A stretch of DNA of 64,000 nucleotides, taken from Flavobacterium sp. Root186 (lineage in GTDB: Bacteria; Bacteroidota; Bacteroidia; Flavobacteriales; Flavobacteriaceae). The stretch lies in assembly GCF_001428525.1 (NCBI RefSeq), contig NZ_LMHW01000013.1, positions 1,175-65,174 of the forward strand, read 5' to 3'. The notes beneath the pieces are model-generated. The model searched no databases, was not told where the DNA came from, and was given only the letters and a program-made list of their open reading frames with translations. Shown here one piece after another: positions 37,682-46,149 of this stretch; positions within the stretch are counted from its first letter, which is position 1, and each line of letters starts with the position of its first letter. Position numbers and translations under genes: made by a program.

Positions 37682-37735
37682 AATTCATCCCTATATAATA
37701 AATATTCCTAATTAATACAGGGATGAATTCTTTAA
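37682..37735 (+). terminator. hairpin after the antiporter remnant
   Basis: An 11-bp perfect inverted repeat (AATTCATCCCT / AGGGATGAATT) with a 26-base AT-rich loop is followed by CTTTAATC. It is probably the surviving terminator of the lost antiporter gene. Confidence 0.5.
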
Positions 37736-37872
37736 TCAAATCTTAAACCTTTTCCATTTCTATATATTAATTCTAATATCATCTTATGAAAAAGTGCTGA
37801 TGCAGAACAATTTTAATATACAATGGTTTATAATCATTTATGTTATAGCAAACCTATAAACATATAATAATA

Positions 37873-38451
37873 TTATTTCTTCACAAATTTAGTTAGAATT
37901 ACTATTGCCTGCCCATCTATTTTTCCTTCAATTTGCTCATGATTGTCATGAACTAAACGAATATTTCGCACCGCTGTACCAACTTTTGCATTTAAAGATG
38001 AGCCTTTTACATCCAAATCTTTGATAAGAGTTACCGTATCGCCGTTTTGCAGGATATTACCATTGCTGTCTTTATGGAAATTAATAGATCCGTCACCAGT
38101 ATGGTCTCCGGTTGCTTTTGCCCATTCCAGATTTTCATCCTCTAAATACATCATATCCAGCGCATCAGCAGCCCAGCTTTCATTACGAAAACGGTTAAGC
38201 AGACGCCATGAAACCACCTGTACGGCCGGTACTTCACTCCACATAGATGTCAATAGAAAATTTTTCCAGAAAATATCATCCAGCTCCTCTTTCTTTTCAA
38301 TTTGATTAAAGCATTTTTCATTGATTAAAATCCAGCTGTCGGCTCCTTTATTTTGAGCAGGCGGGACTTCATAAGCTATTAGATTTTCACTTCTGCCGCT
38401 TAATTCACATACATTTCCACTTCTCTTTTTTAGTAATTCTTCTAATTTCAT
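37873..38451 (-). CDS. PhnA/YjdM family protein
   Basis: The protein has 192 residues. The C-terminal third ([16 protein letters not shown], then [11 protein letters not shown]) is the PhnA domain, and the N-terminus has [10 protein letters not shown] in place of the zinc-ribbon cysteines. Despite the historic name, the family is not established in phosphonate use. The protein is probably cytoplasmic, and it stands alone with a long AT-rich downstream gap. Confidence 0.85.
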   Translation of the reverse strand: MKLEELLKKRSGNVCELSGRSENLIAYEVPPAQNKGADSWILINEKCFNQIEKKEELDDIFWKNFLLTSMWSEVPAVQVVSWRLLNRFRNESWAADALDMMYLEDENLEWAKATGDHTGDGSINFHKDSNGNILQNGDTVTLIKDLDVKGSSLNAKVGTAVRNIRLVHDNHEQIEGKIDGQAIVILTKFVKK

Positions 38452-38569
38452 TTTATTTATAAATAAAGTTTAAAGACTTCTCAGAACATATTCTAAAATT
38501 CATATATTCTTCACCGTCCATATTTTAATTAATTTTATTCAGTAGGCTTATAGATTTTCATGCTCCAAT

Positions 38570-39166
38570 TTAAGCCGTTTTTCTCCAGAAGCTTAATACC
38601 CCGCTGTGCGAAATGGATTCTAAGCTGAAACTTTTTGGAACCTCTCTGCAATTGCTCCAGTAGGTAACCAGTTTTGTGCCAATGGGAGTTTTCTCCAGCT
38701 GGTCTTTAAGATAAGCTGTATATAGATTATATAGTTCCTCACTTGGATCAATTAATTTGTCAATACGGGCCGTCAGATCTATATTTTCCTGAAATGAATT
38801 GAAAAAATAGAAAGCGTCATAATCCAAAAAAGATATCTCCATAATATTTGAGTGTACGAATTCTACATTATCAATCTTATATTTTTTGGCAATTTTTCGC
38901 GATAATTTTATAAGCGATTCCCTTTGTTCCACCCCATAAAAAATTCCATCTGTTAAAGCGGCCCCCACAAGGCAGAATTTTCCAGCCCCCGAGCCTATAT
39001 CCAATACTCTTTTATTGGGTTTGTCCACCAAAAAACCAGCTGCTTTTCTGGCTATTTTTACGGGGGTCCAATGGCGGGAGGCCAGCTTCTTTATCCTAAT
39101 AGGGTACACTTGGTTAAACTCGTTATCATCAATAGATTTATTTTGCTTGAGATGTTCAAAAATCAT
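38570..39166 (-). CDS. class I SAM-dependent methyltransferase, copy 2
   Basis: The protein has 198 residues and is closely similar to the methyltransferase at 26923 over its whole length (VLDIGSGAGKFCLVGAAL, FYGVEQRESLIKLSRKI, EKTPIGTKLVTYWSN). An FNR-like box lies about 125 bp upstream. The two copies differ mainly in the C-terminal third. The substrate is unknown. It is an intact member of an otherwise decaying stretch. Confidence 0.85.
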   Translation of the reverse strand: MIFEHLKQNKSIDDNEFNQVYPIRIKKLASRHWTPVKIARKAAGFLVDKPNKRVLDIGSGAGKFCLVGAALTDGIFYGVEQRESLIKLSRKIAKKYKIDNVEFVHSNIMEISFLDYDAFYFFNSFQENIDLTARIDKLIDPSEELYNLYTAYLKDQLEKTPIGTKLVTYWSNCREVPKSFSLESISHSGVLSFWRKTA

Positions 39167-39289
39167 TTTATAAATACTTTTGCATTTGCTGCAGTTGGCT
39201 TAATTTTCCTTGCTAAATGGAATAATTTAACAGGTGGTAAAAATATAGAGAGTCCCAATATATTTAACTGATTAATATCTTTCTAAAAT

Positions 39290-39303
39290 TTGATTTAAAT
39301 CAA
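39290..39303. promoter_or_regulatory. FNR-like box TTGATTTAAATCAA
   Basis: This perfect palindrome is identical to those at 23121 and 40495. It is upstream of the minus-strand methyltransferase (start 39166). The rest of the 553-bp gap from 39167 to 39720 shows no gene or other structure that I recognise. Confidence 0.6.
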
Positions 39304-39720
39304 GAATTCCGTTCAAAGGATTCCGATTTCAATTATAAATCAGGAACGATATAAGAGCTGCCTAAATTATGGCGCCAAAACGCAAAGCATCTTCTCAATC
39401 AAAATGAAGTAGGATCTTATAGTAGTCATTACTTTTTTCCTGCCCTGAATCTTTAAGATCTTTTTTGCTTTTTTTTCTGTTTTCGCTTATAAAAATCTTT
39501 ATCCTTTATTAAGCCCACTGACATTCCCACACACCCTTCACCTTATATTTATATTGCACGCATTCTCCACATATGCATCTTGATTAAAACCACATTATAT
39601 TTCCCATTCCCATTCTCCATTTCAACTTTTTCTTATGCAAAAGAGTACTGTGTCTGCATGTCATTTCAGAAAGGCATTACAGATGGAAAGACAGACCGAT
39701 AAAAAAAATCATACAAGCCG

Positions 39721-40017
39721 CTAAAAAAATCTTTTTCCAGCAATCCGCTCCAATCCTAAAAGGTTGAGAGAGCTTTCATCGCTATTAGAATCTATAGCCA
39801 CAAGGCCTAAACTTTCCAATTCCAATAAGGCTTCCATGACTCTTGCCTCAATTTCGATGCTGCTCCCCGATAAAGACGCACCGCTGCCAGGGCCACAATA
39901 CATTTCGGCCATTTCTTCAAAAGCCAGACTGCAGGGATACGCATGCCCTAGAGCGATCAAAATCTGATCTAAAAACTCGCACCTGCCTTGCTCCTTCCCA
40001 ATACTCATTTGATTCAT
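39721..40017 (-). CDS. small hypothetical protein
   Basis: The protein has 98 residues and a non-random composition rich in Glu, Leu and Ser (FLDQILIALGHAYP, then EARVMEALLELESLGLVAID). The second half could form a winged-helix-like unit. There is no signal peptide, membrane segment or recognised family. It may be a survivor in the decay zone. Confidence 0.45.
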   Translation of the reverse strand: MNQMSIGKEQGRCEFLDQILIALGHAYPCSLAFEEMAEMYCGPGSGASLSGSSIEIEARVMEALLELESLGLVAIDSNSDESSLNLLGLERIAGKRFF

Positions 40018-40088
40018 ATATTTCTAAAATTCAAAACCGTTATAGGCTTATATATATTTACATTCTGATATCTTCCGCTTTATTCGGA

Positions 40089-40190
40089 CTAAAAGTTAGC
40101 AGCATAGGCAAGCTGCGAAAAATTGAACAGTTGTATCCTTCTGCCTTCCATCCAGATCAGCCTATCATCTTTAAAATGGTACCCTCTCTT
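40089..40190 (-). pseudogene. C-terminal stump of a Crp/Fnr regulator
   Basis: The last 28 or so codons of this minus-strand frame (FKDDRLIWMEGRRIQLFNF, then QLAYAANF) match the C-terminus of the regulator at 22392 (FKNENLIWMEGRKIQLINF, then HIANFY). The sensor domain and helix-turn-helix are absent, and the upstream part of the frame is unrelated. It is the remnant of a duplicated regulator gene. Confidence 0.75.
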
Positions 40191-40494
40191 TGATCTGTTT
40201 AATGCAGCCCCCTTTAATGCCGGCAGACAGTAAATCCACAGAAAGTCAAATAGCTTGCTGCAATTGAAAAAAAACCTTCTGGCGAATATTGGCACTGCGC
40301 TGAATTAAAATAGCCGAGTCATGTTAAAAAATCAATATCATATTTTGTCCAAATAAAAAACCCGAGATTTAGCGGCTAATCTCTGTCCCTAAAATTCCAT
40401 AACAAATAAATCCTACTAAAATCCTGATAATAGCCGCTACTCAATTCTAGGAGTCTCCAGAGACTAAAATACAATTAAATACTTTGCAAAAAAT

Positions 40495-40508
40495 TTGATT
40501 TAAATCAA
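40495..40508. promoter_or_regulatory. FNR-like box TTGATTTAAATCAA
   Basis: This is identical to the boxes at 23121 and 39290. No intact gene starts within 300 bp on either side, so it is probably a leftover of a decayed or lost gene, or it controls a small RNA or peptide. Confidence 0.5.
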
Positions 40509-40653
40509 GTAAATATTTTTCAAGACAAACGTATCGGCAACATTTTTAATGTTTTAGCAAAATCTCTAAATCCTTCAGCTGCGAAACAAAACGTCCGCTT
40601 CATAGTGTTTACCATTTATGGGATCAGATATGCACTGACCTTTCATTTTTGTC

Positions 40654-40785
40654 TCAAAGAGAAATCAATTTTAACCGGTCTGCCATAAAGTGATATAAAA
40701 CAGGCTTCAGCATGCCCATGGGTATGATCCTGCTCACAATGTCCAATGATCCTGCATAGAGCGCCCAAATCAGATTTCTGCCCAT
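40654..40785 (-). CDS. possible 43-residue peptide gene downstream of an FNR-like box
   Basis: A minus-strand ATG at 40785 opens 43 codons (MGRNLIWALYAGSLDIV, then HFMADRLKLISL). It begins 8 bp past an FNR-like palindrome. It is short and no family is recognised; it may be the remnant of a longer gene. It is recorded because of the adjacent regulatory site. Confidence 0.25.
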   Translation of the reverse strand: MGRNLIWALYAGSLDIVSRIIPMGMLKPVLYHFMADRLKLISL

Positions 40786-40793
40786 TGCCAAAC

Positions 40794-40807
40794 TTGATTA
40801 AAATCAA
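40794..40807. promoter_or_regulatory. FNR-like box TTGATTAAAATCAA
   Basis: This site matches TTGATnnnnATCAA with perfect 5-bp arms. It is the fourth such box between 23 and 41 kb and lies next to a possible short peptide gene. Confidence 0.5.
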
Positions 40808-41176
40808 TTTGCCGCAAAAAAAAGCCGCAAATTAAGATAGAATACTTGAGTGGCAGTTATTTTTGGAAAAAAATGAAAAAAGAAAAATGTTTTTGGCACC
40901 CTACGCTTTGTCTTCGGAGGTTAGCCGTTTAATCTCTGGTCTCTAAGCAGAAATAAACCACTTTTTAACACCGTTTGAACAGCAATCAATAAGTATTGAC
41001 TTCATACTTTTTTCTCATCCAAAAAGTTAAAACGATTTTTTTTTTAATAACTATTTTCCTATGATTTTTTTGCTGCAAAACTTAAGTAAGGCTATTTAAT
41101 CAAAAAAAAAAATATTTTGTTAAAAGTTCCGAAAATCAAATAAATTTATTTTTAAATCCCAGACAGTAATTCGTAG

Positions 41177-41405
41177 AGCCAAAGAAAGACAATTCTACCT
41201 TAACTATAGCAATCTTTTTAAATCCTTCATAATATTTGTAGAATTGTATATTATTTTAATGCCATAAACCAATTGAGTTTTTATATTTTTTTGCATCAAT
41301 CCCCAACAGGACATCTAAACCAAATTTATAAAGCCAATGAAAGACAGCCACTACCAGTAGTAAGCCAATCTCTTTAAATCGTCCATAAATTTTATAGAAA
41401 TTTGT
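41177..41405 (+). ncRNA. candidate structured RNA with two tandem related units
   Basis: Two units, 41177-41247 and 41332-41405, are about three-quarters identical (shared AGCCAAtGAAAGACA, TTTAAATC, CATAA, TAGAA). Unit 1 has a 10-bp stem ACAATTCTAC / GTAGAATTGT (41189-41198 with 41238-41247). Unit 2 lies within AACAGGACA / TGTCCTGTT pairing. A strong plus-strand terminator follows at 41432. No coding frame explains the 1.3 kb around it. This could be a small RNA or a decayed repeat. No promoter was identified. Confidence 0.35.
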
Positions 41406-41431
41406 CCTGTTCCTGTCACAACAAGCCAAAT

Positions 41432-41468
41432 GGCGTCAATTGAAGACAATTGACGCCAATTTTTTTTA
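41432..41468 (+). terminator. strong rho-independent terminator, plus strand
   Basis: An 11-bp perfect stem GGCGTCAATTG / CAATTGACGCC with loop AAGA is followed by AATTTTTTTTTA. The T-run is only on the plus-strand side, so a plus-strand transcript should end here although no plus-strand gene precedes it. Confidence 0.8.
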
Positions 41469-41648
41469 TAATCTCACTTTATTTTTATTAGTTTAAAGAT
41501 CCGGGCTACTCAGCAGCCAATTGATATTTGTTTAATTGAAGATTATTATTCTCCATTTTTTACTTTTTTAGAAAGTTATTTATAAATACAAATTTCGGTA
41601 TGATGCCCCATGTATTGTTTTATTTATTGATTTGTGAGATTTACTGTT

Positions 41649-44066
41649 TTACTTTTTCCATTTTAAACGCAAGCTGTTACTTACCACACTTATACTGCTG
41701 AATGCCATTGCAGCGCCTGCAATCATAGGGTTAAGCAAAAAGCCGTTTATCGGATAGAGAATGCCCGCTGCAATGGGAATACCAATCAGATTATAGACAA
41801 ATGCCCAAAACAGATTTTGTTTTATGGTAGCTACTGTCTGTTTGGATAATCTTATTGCCTGTGGAATTTTGGTAAGATCCGATGATATAATGGTCATCTT
41901 GGCTACATCCATTGCAATATCACTTCCTTTACCCATTGCTATACTAACATCGGCAGTTGCAAGGGCGGTACTGTCATTGATTCCATCGCCCACCATTGCA
42001 ACGATTTTTCCTTGTTGCTGGAGTTCTTTTATAAAAGCGGCTTTATGCTGGGGCAGCACCTCTGCCTTATAATGTCTGATACCTGTTTGCTCAGCAATGG
42101 CTTTCGCAGTGGCTTCATTATCTCCGGTAAGCATATAAAGGTCAATGCCCATAGCCTGCATTTCCTGGATAGCCTGTGCTGATTTTTCTTTTATATTGTC
42201 AGATATTGCAATTACAGCAAGAGCTTGTCTGCTGTTTAAAAACCAAATAACAGTTTTGGACTGGCTGCCCCATTGTTCGGCCTGGATTTGTAATTGGTCA
42301 TCAATAATGATATTGTTTTCTGCCAATAACTTTTTATTGCCCACATAATAGGTGTCATTGTCATGGCCGGCTTTTGCACCTGTACCGGTTATACTTTCAA
42401 AACCGGACAATGCGGGTGTCGGTATGCCGTCAAAATGTTTCACTACGGCTTCTGCCAATGGGTGCTCCGATTGTTTTTCAATGCTCAATAAAACATTGCT
42501 GGCTGCATCATCATTGTTCAGCCATTTGAAACCCGTAACCTCTGGCCGCCCCTCAGTAATGGTTCCGGTTTTGTCTAAAACAATAGCGTCAACTTTCTTT
42601 GCCAGTTCAAGGCTTTCAGCATCTTTAATCAGGATGCCATTCTCAGCACCTTTACCAACACCTACCATAATAGCGGTTGGTGTTGCTAAACCCAAGGCAC
42701 AGGGACAGGCGATAACCAATACCGTAACGGCTGCGAGCAATCCATGTACCACTCCGTTATCGCCATCCAAAACAAACCACAACATAAATGTCAGGATGGC
42801 AATTCCTATCACAACAGGAACAAATATACCGGCAATCTTATCTACCAATTTCTGTACAGGTGCTTTGCTTCCCTGCGCATCCTGTACGGTTTTGATAATT
42901 TGGGCAAGCATCGTTTCTTTTCCTACTTTAACGGCCTTAAATTGAAAGCTCCCTTTTTGGTTAATCGTTCCTGCAAATACTTTTTCACTTCCTTTTTTTA
43001 GTACTGGTATCGGCTCGCCGCTAAGCATACTCTCATCAACATAGGAACTCCCTGAGGTTACTATACCATCCACTGCAATTTTTTCGCCCGGCTTTACAAG
43101 AATAACGTCACCTGTAGCTACCTCTTCAATAGCAGTCTGTTTTTGGGTTCCGTCCGGTAGTATCACGATGACGGTTTTGGACTGTAGGCCCATCAGCTTT
43201 TTAATTGCTGAAGAGGTATTCCCTTTGGCTTTTTCTTCCAGTAATTTTCCCAGCAGAATGAATGCAATAATAACAGACGCCGCTTCAAAATAAACATGGG
43301 CGTGTAATCCGCGCCTGTGCCAAAATTCAGGCAGCAACATATTGAATACACTGAACAGATATGCAATGCCTGTACTGAGTGCCACCAGTGTATCCATATT
43401 GGCTGAACGGTGTATAGCTTGTTTCCATGCATTGATGAAAAAATCTTTGCCTAACCATAAGACAACAGGTGTAGAAAACAGCCACATTATAGGGTCTGCG
43501 TAGGGCATATTCATAAAGAACATCCCAATAACAACCACAGGAAAAGACAAGATAGTTGCCCAAATGGTTTTGATTTTTAGATTCTGGAATTTTTGAGCAT
43601 GGATTACTTCTAAAGTTTCCTGTTGTTTGGTTTCATCCTCAATCAATAAATCGTAACCGATAGATTGTACCGCTTTTTGCAGTTTGGCCGCATCGGTCAT
43701 ATTGGGCAGGTATTCAACGGTAAGATTACCCGTTGCAAAATTTACAGCAGCGCTTACCACTCCTGGCTCGTATGTAACAATGCTCTCAGCACTGCCCGCG
43801 CAAGAGGCGCACGTCATGCCCAATACTGGAAACGTGTTTTTTACGGTCGAAACGCCATACCCCAAGTCCTTGATTGCTTTGATCGCTTCCGCTACCGCTT
43901 GTGTGTTGTCAACCGTGATAACAGCCCTGCGGTTGTTCAGCTCTACCTGGTGTGTTTCTATGCTTTTCAATCTTGCCAGTCCCTTTTCAACGATGAGTGC
44001 ACAATGTTCGCTTTCTACATCTTCCAAGGGAAGATAAATGACTTGCTTCTTTTTATCTGTTGCCAT
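41649..44066 (-). CDS. copA: copper-translocating P-type ATPase
   Basis: The protein has 805 residues. The N-terminus holds two HMA-like units: a degenerate first one without CxxC (VESEHCALIVEKG) and a second with GMTCASC (Cys86/Cys89). The membrane CPC motif (ACPCALGLATPTA), phosphorylation loop DKTGTITEG, TGDN and GDGINDS are all present. It should export Cu+ from the cytoplasm or feed copper to periplasmic enzymes. An AraC-type gene lies upstream on the same strand, and the copper nitrite reductase cluster follows in the same orientation. Confidence 0.94.
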   Translation of the reverse strand: MATDKKKQVIYLPLEDVESEHCALIVEKGLARLKSIETHQVELNNRRAVITVDNTQAVAEAIKAIKDLGYGVSTVKNTFPVLGMTCASCAGSAESIVTYEPGVVSAAVNFATGNLTVEYLPNMTDAAKLQKAVQSIGYDLLIEDETKQQETLEVIHAQKFQNLKIKTIWATILSFPVVVIGMFFMNMPYADPIMWLFSTPVVLWLGKDFFINAWKQAIHRSANMDTLVALSTGIAYLFSVFNMLLPEFWHRRGLHAHVYFEAASVIIAFILLGKLLEEKAKGNTSSAIKKLMGLQSKTVIVILPDGTQKQTAIEEVATGDVILVKPGEKIAVDGIVTSGSSYVDESMLSGEPIPVLKKGSEKVFAGTINQKGSFQFKAVKVGKETMLAQIIKTVQDAQGSKAPVQKLVDKIAGIFVPVVIGIAILTFMLWFVLDGDNGVVHGLLAAVTVLVIACPCALGLATPTAIMVGVGKGAENGILIKDAESLELAKKVDAIVLDKTGTITEGRPEVTGFKWLNNDDAASNVLLSIEKQSEHPLAEAVVKHFDGIPTPALSGFESITGTGAKAGHDNDTYYVGNKKLLAENNIIIDDQLQIQAEQWGSQSKTVIWFLNSRQALAVIAISDNIKEKSAQAIQEMQAMGIDLYMLTGDNEATAKAIAEQTGIRHYKAEVLPQHKAAFIKELQQQGKIVAMVGDGINDSTALATADVSIAMGKGSDIAMDVAKMTIISSDLTKIPQAIRLSKQTVATIKQNLFWAFVYNLIGIPIAAGILYPINGFLLNPMIAGAAMAFSSISVVSNSLRLKWKK

Positions 44067-44153
44067 TTTTTTTTGCTTTAATTAACAATACAAAATTGGG
44101 ATAATATGGGTGGGAAGCGTTGTGGAATTATGAAATGGATTTGTAAGATTTAC

Positions 44154-44716
44154 TTAGACCTTATCCGATGGTTTTCTTTTATCCTCCCGTCTTTGCTTGA
44201 AATAGCTCGGAGTAAGCCCGGTTACCTTTTTGAACTGGTTGCTTAGATAAGCAACACTGGAGTAATTAAGGTGAAATGCAATTTCACTGAGGGACAATTC
44301 GTCATAAACCAATAGTTCTTTTATCTTTTCTATTTTTTGGGCGATGAAGTACTTTTCAATGGTGGTGTCTTGCGCTTCGGAAAACAGGTTGGACAAATAA
44401 TTGTAATCATGTTGAAGTTTGTCGCTTAATACATCGGAAAGATTGGTTTTTACACCATTTTTTTGATGATGTACTAAATCAATAATTATATTTTTATTCT
44501 TTCTACAGTTCTGTTTCTCTTATCGTCAATGATTTCAAATCCTAATGTAAGCAGCGTTTTTTCCAATTTAAATAATTCTTGAGTCGTAGGTTCGCTGCTA
44601 AGTGTAATCTCCCCCAGCTTTATGCTCTTTAGGTTTAAGCCTAACTTTCCCAATTCATTCTGCACCACCATAATACAGCGGTCACAAACCATATTTTTTA
44701 TAATAAGCAACATCAC
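44154..44716 (-). pseudogene. HMA-AraC type regulator, split by a one-base frameshift
   Basis: The first frame (from 44716) encodes an HMA-like domain with NMVCDRC and ends ERIKI. The second frame continues NIIIDLVHHQKNG and the AraC helix-turn-helix (LSEIAFHLNYSSVAYLSNQF) to 44154. Adding one A to the A5 run near 44490 restores a single protein of about 187 residues, the normal form of this Bacteroidetes family. It is either a real pseudogene or a homopolymer sequencing error. The position beside copA suggests a copper regulator. Confidence 0.8.
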
Positions 44717-44764
44717 TTTGCTTCACATCTAAAGAAAATATTAATTTGAAACTCTAAAATAAAT

Positions 44765-45019
44765 TTATAACCGTTTATTCTTCAAATTTCCAATTGGTAA
44801 GTAATAAAGCAAACCGATTCCTATCAGAAATAATATCAATGAAGCTATAAATGCAGGAATAAGGATTTCTTTATTATTATCCAAAGCATTGTTCAAGGCG
44901 GCATATAATAACCAAATTTGAATAGTCACATTTAGTATTAATATAAAAATAATAGTAGAAAGTATCGCGTTTAATTTATTTGGATTGGCTTGATTCTGAC
45001 TAGTTCTAAAAGTACTCAT
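44765..45019 (-). CDS. small two-helix membrane protein of the nitrate reductase cluster
   Basis: The protein has 84 residues with two membrane helices (AILSTIIFILILNVTIQIWLL and LIPAFIASLILFLIGIGLLY, near residues 18-38 and 53-73). It lies 19 bp after the Rieske gene and is likely a subunit or assembly factor of the same complex. The family may be DUF6755; I am not certain. Confidence 0.65.
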   Translation of the reverse strand: MSTFRTSQNQANPNKLNAILSTIIFILILNVTIQIWLLYAALNNALDNNKEILIPAFIASLILFLIGIGLLYYLPIGNLKNKRL

Positions 45020-45038
45020 GGTTTTTTATTTTAGGGAT

Positions 45039-45557
45039 TTATCCTGGTTTCTCTTCCAGATTCTCTGATGCTCTTACATAAATGGCATTCTCTTTAAAAA
45101 GCACTTCCAATTTAGGCAAAGCTCTGGGCGGGGGGCCAGCGATAACATCTCCGGTTTGAGCGTCAAAAGAACCTTCGTGACAAGGACAATGAATAACTCC
45201 CGTGCCAGGCTTATAAAAAACAGAGCAGGAAAGATGGGTGCATTTTTGTTCATACGCTTTGAATTCTCCCGTCTCCAGATGAATCAATATATAAGGGATT
45301 GTACTTCCTTCGATAACAAAAGCACGTGTACCCCCTACAGGCACCTCTTCTTTTTTACATACAAAGTGCTCTCCATCCAGGTCATCTTTTGGAAATAGGT
45401 GCGCTTTGGCTGCCACCAGACCACTTCCAACCATTAACCCGCCTGAAACTAGTGTGAGGAATTTAGCAAAGTCACGGCGGCTCACATTGGTTGCCTGTTG
45501 TTTTTCGATTGGAAAATCTTTTTTCCAGTTTTTATTTAAATTATCTTCTTTAGACAT
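45039..45557 (-). CDS. Rieske 2Fe-2S protein with Tat-type signal
   Basis: The protein has 172 residues. SRRDFAKFLTLVSGG at residues 26-40 is a twin-arginine signal-anchor. The Rieske motifs are CTHLSC and CPCHEGSF, giving two Cys and two His ligands. It should face the periplasm and pass electrons, as in cytochrome bc complexes, but here it belongs to a nitrate reductase operon (ferredoxin gene 5 bp away). No cytochrome b6/bc gene is present, so its partner is probably the di-heme membrane protein at 48441. Confidence 0.9.
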   Translation of the reverse strand: MSKEDNLNKNWKKDFPIEKQQATNVSRRDFAKFLTLVSGGLMVGSGLVAAKAHLFPKDDLDGEHFVCKKEEVPVGGTRAFVIEGSTIPYILIHLETGEFKAYEQKCTHLSCSVFYKPGTGVIHCPCHEGSFDAQTGDVIAGPPPRALPKLEVLFKENAIYVRASENLEEKPG

Positions 45558-45562
45558 GAATT

Positions 45563-46132
45563 CTAATAAATTATTAATTGATTACTGCCTTTTGGCATCA
45601 TAATATTAACTTTTGTATTCACTACCTCTTCTCCAAAAAGGAAAGTATTTACTGGCGAACTATTTGGACGCATTTCCTGTATTTCCTCTCTGGTGCCGTA
45701 AAACAAAGCCCCACTTGGACAAACCGTAGCACACATAGGTTTTTTGCCCACGCTTGTTCTGTCGTAGCACATCGTACATTTCATCATCAAATCGTAGGAC
45801 TCTTCTTTTTTAGGCACGCCAAATGGACAGGCCATCACACAATTCGAACAACCAATACATCTTTCCGTATTGGCAGTATGAACAATTCCGAATTCGTCTT
45901 TTGAAATAGCATCAGCAGGACATACATTTGCACAAACAGGATCGTCACAATGCATACACACCTGTACAGTAGTTTGCACAGTTGATGCCCTATCGACATA
46001 ATTTACGTGAATTAAAGATTCCTGACCATTGGTTTCGCATTCAGCGCAAGCCATTTCGCAGGCTTTACAGCCAATGCAACGTTGCATATCTACAAAAAAC
46101 TCTTCATTTTTATTAAAATTGGTATAATTCAT
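45563..46132 (-). CDS. 4Fe-4S ferredoxin-type electron transfer subunit (four clusters)
   Basis: The protein has 189 residues with four cysteine quartets: [35 protein letters not shown] and [20 protein letters not shown]. This is the NrfC/DmsB/NapG-like layout of polyferredoxin subunits of molybdopterin enzymes. It lacks a signal peptide, so it should be cytoplasmic like the catalytic subunit encoded 18 bp upstream. Confidence 0.92.
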   Translation of the reverse strand: MNYTNFNKNEEFFVDMQRCIGCKACEMACAECETNGQESLIHVNYVDRASTVQTTVQVCMHCDDPVCANVCPADAISKDEFGIVHTANTERCIGCSNCVMACPFGVPKKEESYDLMMKCTMCYDRTSVGKKPMCATVCPSGALFYGTREEIQEMRPNSSPVNTFLFGEEVVNTKVNIMMPKGSNQLIIY

Positions 46133-46149
46133 TTTTTGTTTTTTAGTTG

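Noticed and set aside
42352..42945. A 197-residue plus-strand ORF inside the copper ATPase gene
   Set aside because: It lies entirely antisense to a gene with all P-type ATPase motifs and has no family features. Long antisense frames are common opposite such genes.
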